From Verrucomicrobiaceae bacterium E54 (lineage in GTDB: Bacteria; Verrucomicrobiota; Verrucomicrobiia; Verrucomicrobiales; Akkermansiaceae), in the NCBI GenBank assembly GCA_022548915.1, contig JAKZES010000006.1, forward strand, positions 1-64,000: a DNA stretch of 64,000 bases. The letters run 5' to 3'. How positions within the stretch are numbered: the first letter of the stretch is position 1; every line of letters starts with the position of its first letter. The position numbers were made by a program, and so were the translations under genes. Shown here piece after piece: positions 62,409-64,000 of this stretch. The notes beneath the pieces were generated by a model that was not told the origin of the DNA, did no database searches, and worked only from the letters and a program-made list of their open reading frames with translations.

Positions 62409-64000
62409 TCATTTCCCTGCCCCCAGAGGCGCGTAGAACTCGATCTCCCACAGCCGCGAAAGGTTGTGGGGAGCACCGGTGATGACGATGCGGAGGTGCC
62501 GGGTCTTCACCGCCTCGAAGGTCGCCGCCCAGACCGGGCCCTCGTTGCCTTTCACCGCCGGCAGCACTTCCCGCCAGCCGTCGCCGTCGTGGGATTCGAT
62601 GGAAAAGTCGCGGACCGGATCGAGCACCCGGGCGCCGTTGTAGCGGCCGGAGATCATCCGCACCGCCCCGAGCTCGACCGGCTCGTCCCAGCGGTACTCG
62701 ATGATGTGCGGCAGCGGCCCCTTGCCGACCCAGCGGCTGTCCTCCTCGATCTTGCCGTTGCCATCGTTGAGGAGCATCGTGCGATCGACGTTGCCGGCGG
62801 AAAACGGGCGGTTGGTGCTCACCCTGGCGGTCCGCGCGAGGTTCCTGCCGGCGCGGTCGAGCCACTCCGGCTGGGTCAGCCTGACCTTGCGCAGGCTGGT
62901 GCCGTGTTCGCCCTGATTCGAATACGGGATGGTGGAGCCATCGACCTTGCCGACGCCCGCCCGCATCCGCTTCTGCAGGTCCTTCAGGTGGTTCTGATAG
63001 ACGCCGCGCGGATCGGCGCCGAACTCCTTGCAGACACTCGCGGCCATGCCGACGATTTCCCCCTGGGTGCCGCAGGTGCGCATCACCCGCACCGCCCCGA
63101 GGGCGTCGTGGGTGACGCTGATGCAGCGACCGGCCATGAACAGGTTGTCGATGTTGCGCGAGTAGAGCGTGCGGTAGGGAATCCAGAACGGACGGTTGTC
63201 CTTGTGGGCCGGGAAGAGTCCGTGTTCGGCCCGGGAAATGAAGGCGTCGCCCTCGAAGCCCTTGCTGTATTCCGGGTTGGGGAGGTGCAGGTCGTTGCTC
63301 CAGCCGGTGGGCGCACAGCCGTCGGGAAACTGCCGGTCCTTCATGAGGTCGTCGACGTCGAGGATCACGTCGCCGAGCAGCCGCCGTGACTCGCGCTTGC
63401 CCAAAATGTAGGCGGACCAGTTCAACTTGTGGTTGGGCAGCACCTTGTCGACGTTCTTGAGCGCGTCCCACGCGCCATACATCGCGCGGAAATTCCAGTC
63501 GCGCACGTATTCCATCTCCTCGATCGGATCGCGGTCGAAGCCGCTCTCCCAGTACCAGCCGCCGAGCTGGTTCGGGTCCGGCTTGTTCCCGCTGCGCCCC
63601 GGGAAGGGCTTGTCGGAAAGGTCGAGCGCCCACGGGCAGCGGGGAAAGGGCACCACTTCCGTCCCCTCCTCGGTGCCGGTGTTGATCGCATTGGTGTCCT
63701 TGCACTCGCACACGTTCCACAGGTTGCAGGGGCCCATCTTGTTCTTCTCCTGAAGATCGAAGTCCGCACCCGCAAGCGCACCGATGCAGGCATCGCCGGT
63801 GCAGTCGGCGAACCACCGGCCGTCGATCCGGAAGCGGCGGCCCGAGCGGGTCGACTGCGCCAGCACGGCACGGATCCGCGTGCCGTCCATCACCACGCCA
63901 TTGCCGCGGTGCTCGAGGAAGAGGTCGATGTTCGGCTCGCCCTTCACCACCGCCAGCTTCTTGTCGTCCTCGTAGAGCTCCGCCGTATTGGTCGGCCCGT
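62409..64000 (-). CDS. FAD-dependent oxidoreductase with C-terminal discoidin-like domain, 5'-partial
   Basis: The gene enters from the right edge (frame open to 64000; the first start-like codon at 63950 is internal). The visible ~530 residues include the FAD_oxidored-type signature FADCTGDACIGALAGADFDL and the late NLFMAGRCISVTHDALGAVR with VMRTCGTQGEIVGMA. After about residue 385 of the visible part a beta-sandwich follows (VELGAVRMISGRYNGARVLD, then RHLRIVITGAPHNLSRLWEI), resembling F5/8 type C (discoidin) or similar glycan-binding domains. It is upstream of the Gfo/Idh/MocA gene. The N-terminal FAD-binding GxGxxG region is outside the window. Confidence 0.85.
   Translation of the reverse strand, partial: GPTNTAELYEDDKKLAVVKGEPNIDLFLEHRGNGVVMDGTRIRAVLAQSTRSGRRFRIDGRWFADCTGDACIGALAGADFDLQEKNKMGPCNLWNVCECKDTNAINTGTEEGTEVVPFPRCPWALDLSDKPFPGRSGNKPDPNQLGGWYWESGFDRDPIEEMEYVRDWNFRAMYGAWDALKNVDKVLPNHKLNWSAYILGKRESRRLLGDVILDVDDLMKDRQFPDGCAPTGWSNDLHLPNPEYSKGFEGDAFISRAEHGLFPAHKDNRPFWIPYRTLYSRNIDNLFMAGRCISVTHDALGAVRVMRTCGTQGEIVGMAASVCKEFGADPRGVYQNHLKDLQKRMRAGVGKVDGSTIPYSNQGEHGTSLRKVRLTQPEWLDRAGRNLARTARVSTNRPFSAGNVDRTMLLNDGNGKIEEDSRWVGKGPLPHIIEYRWDEPVELGAVRMISGRYNGARVLDPVRDFSIESHDGDGWREVLPAVKGNEGPVWAATFEAVKTRHLRIVITGAPHNLSRLWEIEFYAPLGAGK

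Overview
The window looks like chromosomal DNA of a high-GC Verrucomicrobiota bacterium, probably of the Verrucomicrobiales (Luteolibacter/Haloferula-like). This is inferred from gene content only. It has several secreted sulfatases, a Tat-exported Gfo/Idh/MocA oxidoreductase, a FAD-dependent oxidoreductase, a ThuA-like protein, a PQQ-like propeller, HAF-repeat and DUF6288-type proteins, a GntR/LacI-like hybrid regulator, very large secreted macroglobulin-like proteins, and many genes without a Shine-Dalgarno sequence. I see no rRNA, tRNA, CRISPR array, integrase or complete insertion sequence.

Bases 1-1.4 kb form a scrappy, less GC-rich edge: the end of a Sel1-like gene and a decayed HNH endonuclease. 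Bases 1.4-9 kb hold proC, a PQQ-like propeller, a GntR/LacI-type regulator with a dyad beside its start, a transglutaminase-like/FGE-like/CBM-like protein split by one in-frame TAG, and an SHD1 plus beta-helix protein. Bases 9-16.4 kb, mostly minus strand, carry an OmpA-family pair, a Tat-exported HiPIP, a DUF6288-type protein, a HAF-repeat protein and an alpha/beta hydrolase. Two inverted-repeat elements lie in this stretch. Bases 16.4-22 kb hold gene debris, an RseP-type site-2 protease, an acidic orphan protein, an entericidin-like lipoprotein and a sulfatase coupled to a small protein.

Bases 22-35.5 kb contain a bacterial alpha-2-macroglobulin with a CxEQ thioester motif and a PBP1C. This is a known functional pair; here a small membrane protein and a VapBC-type toxin-antitoxin module lie between them. 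A MITE-like inverted-repeat element, a HerA-like ATPase and a second sulfatase (convergent, sharing a hairpin terminator) follow. Bases 35.6-38 kb carry three co-directional genes for unrecognised secreted proteins with C-rich leaders.

Bases 38-48.6 kb are mostly housekeeping and envelope genes: PPK2-type kinase, DUF5329, a zinc-ribbon mini-protein, a membrane HExxH protein, a rhodanese lipoprotein, RsgA, an endonuclease/exonuclease/phosphatase lipoprotein, a parvulin-type foldase, an L,D-transpeptidase, a ThuA-like protein, an HMGL-like aldolase and a YhcC-type radical SAM protein. Bases 48.8-64 kb look like a polysaccharide or sulfated-glycan region: a 2133-residue secreted protein, an esterase and a sulfatase on the plus strand, converging on a GH2 glycosidase, a Gfo/Idh/MocA oxidoreductase and a FAD-dependent oxidoreductase that runs off the right edge.
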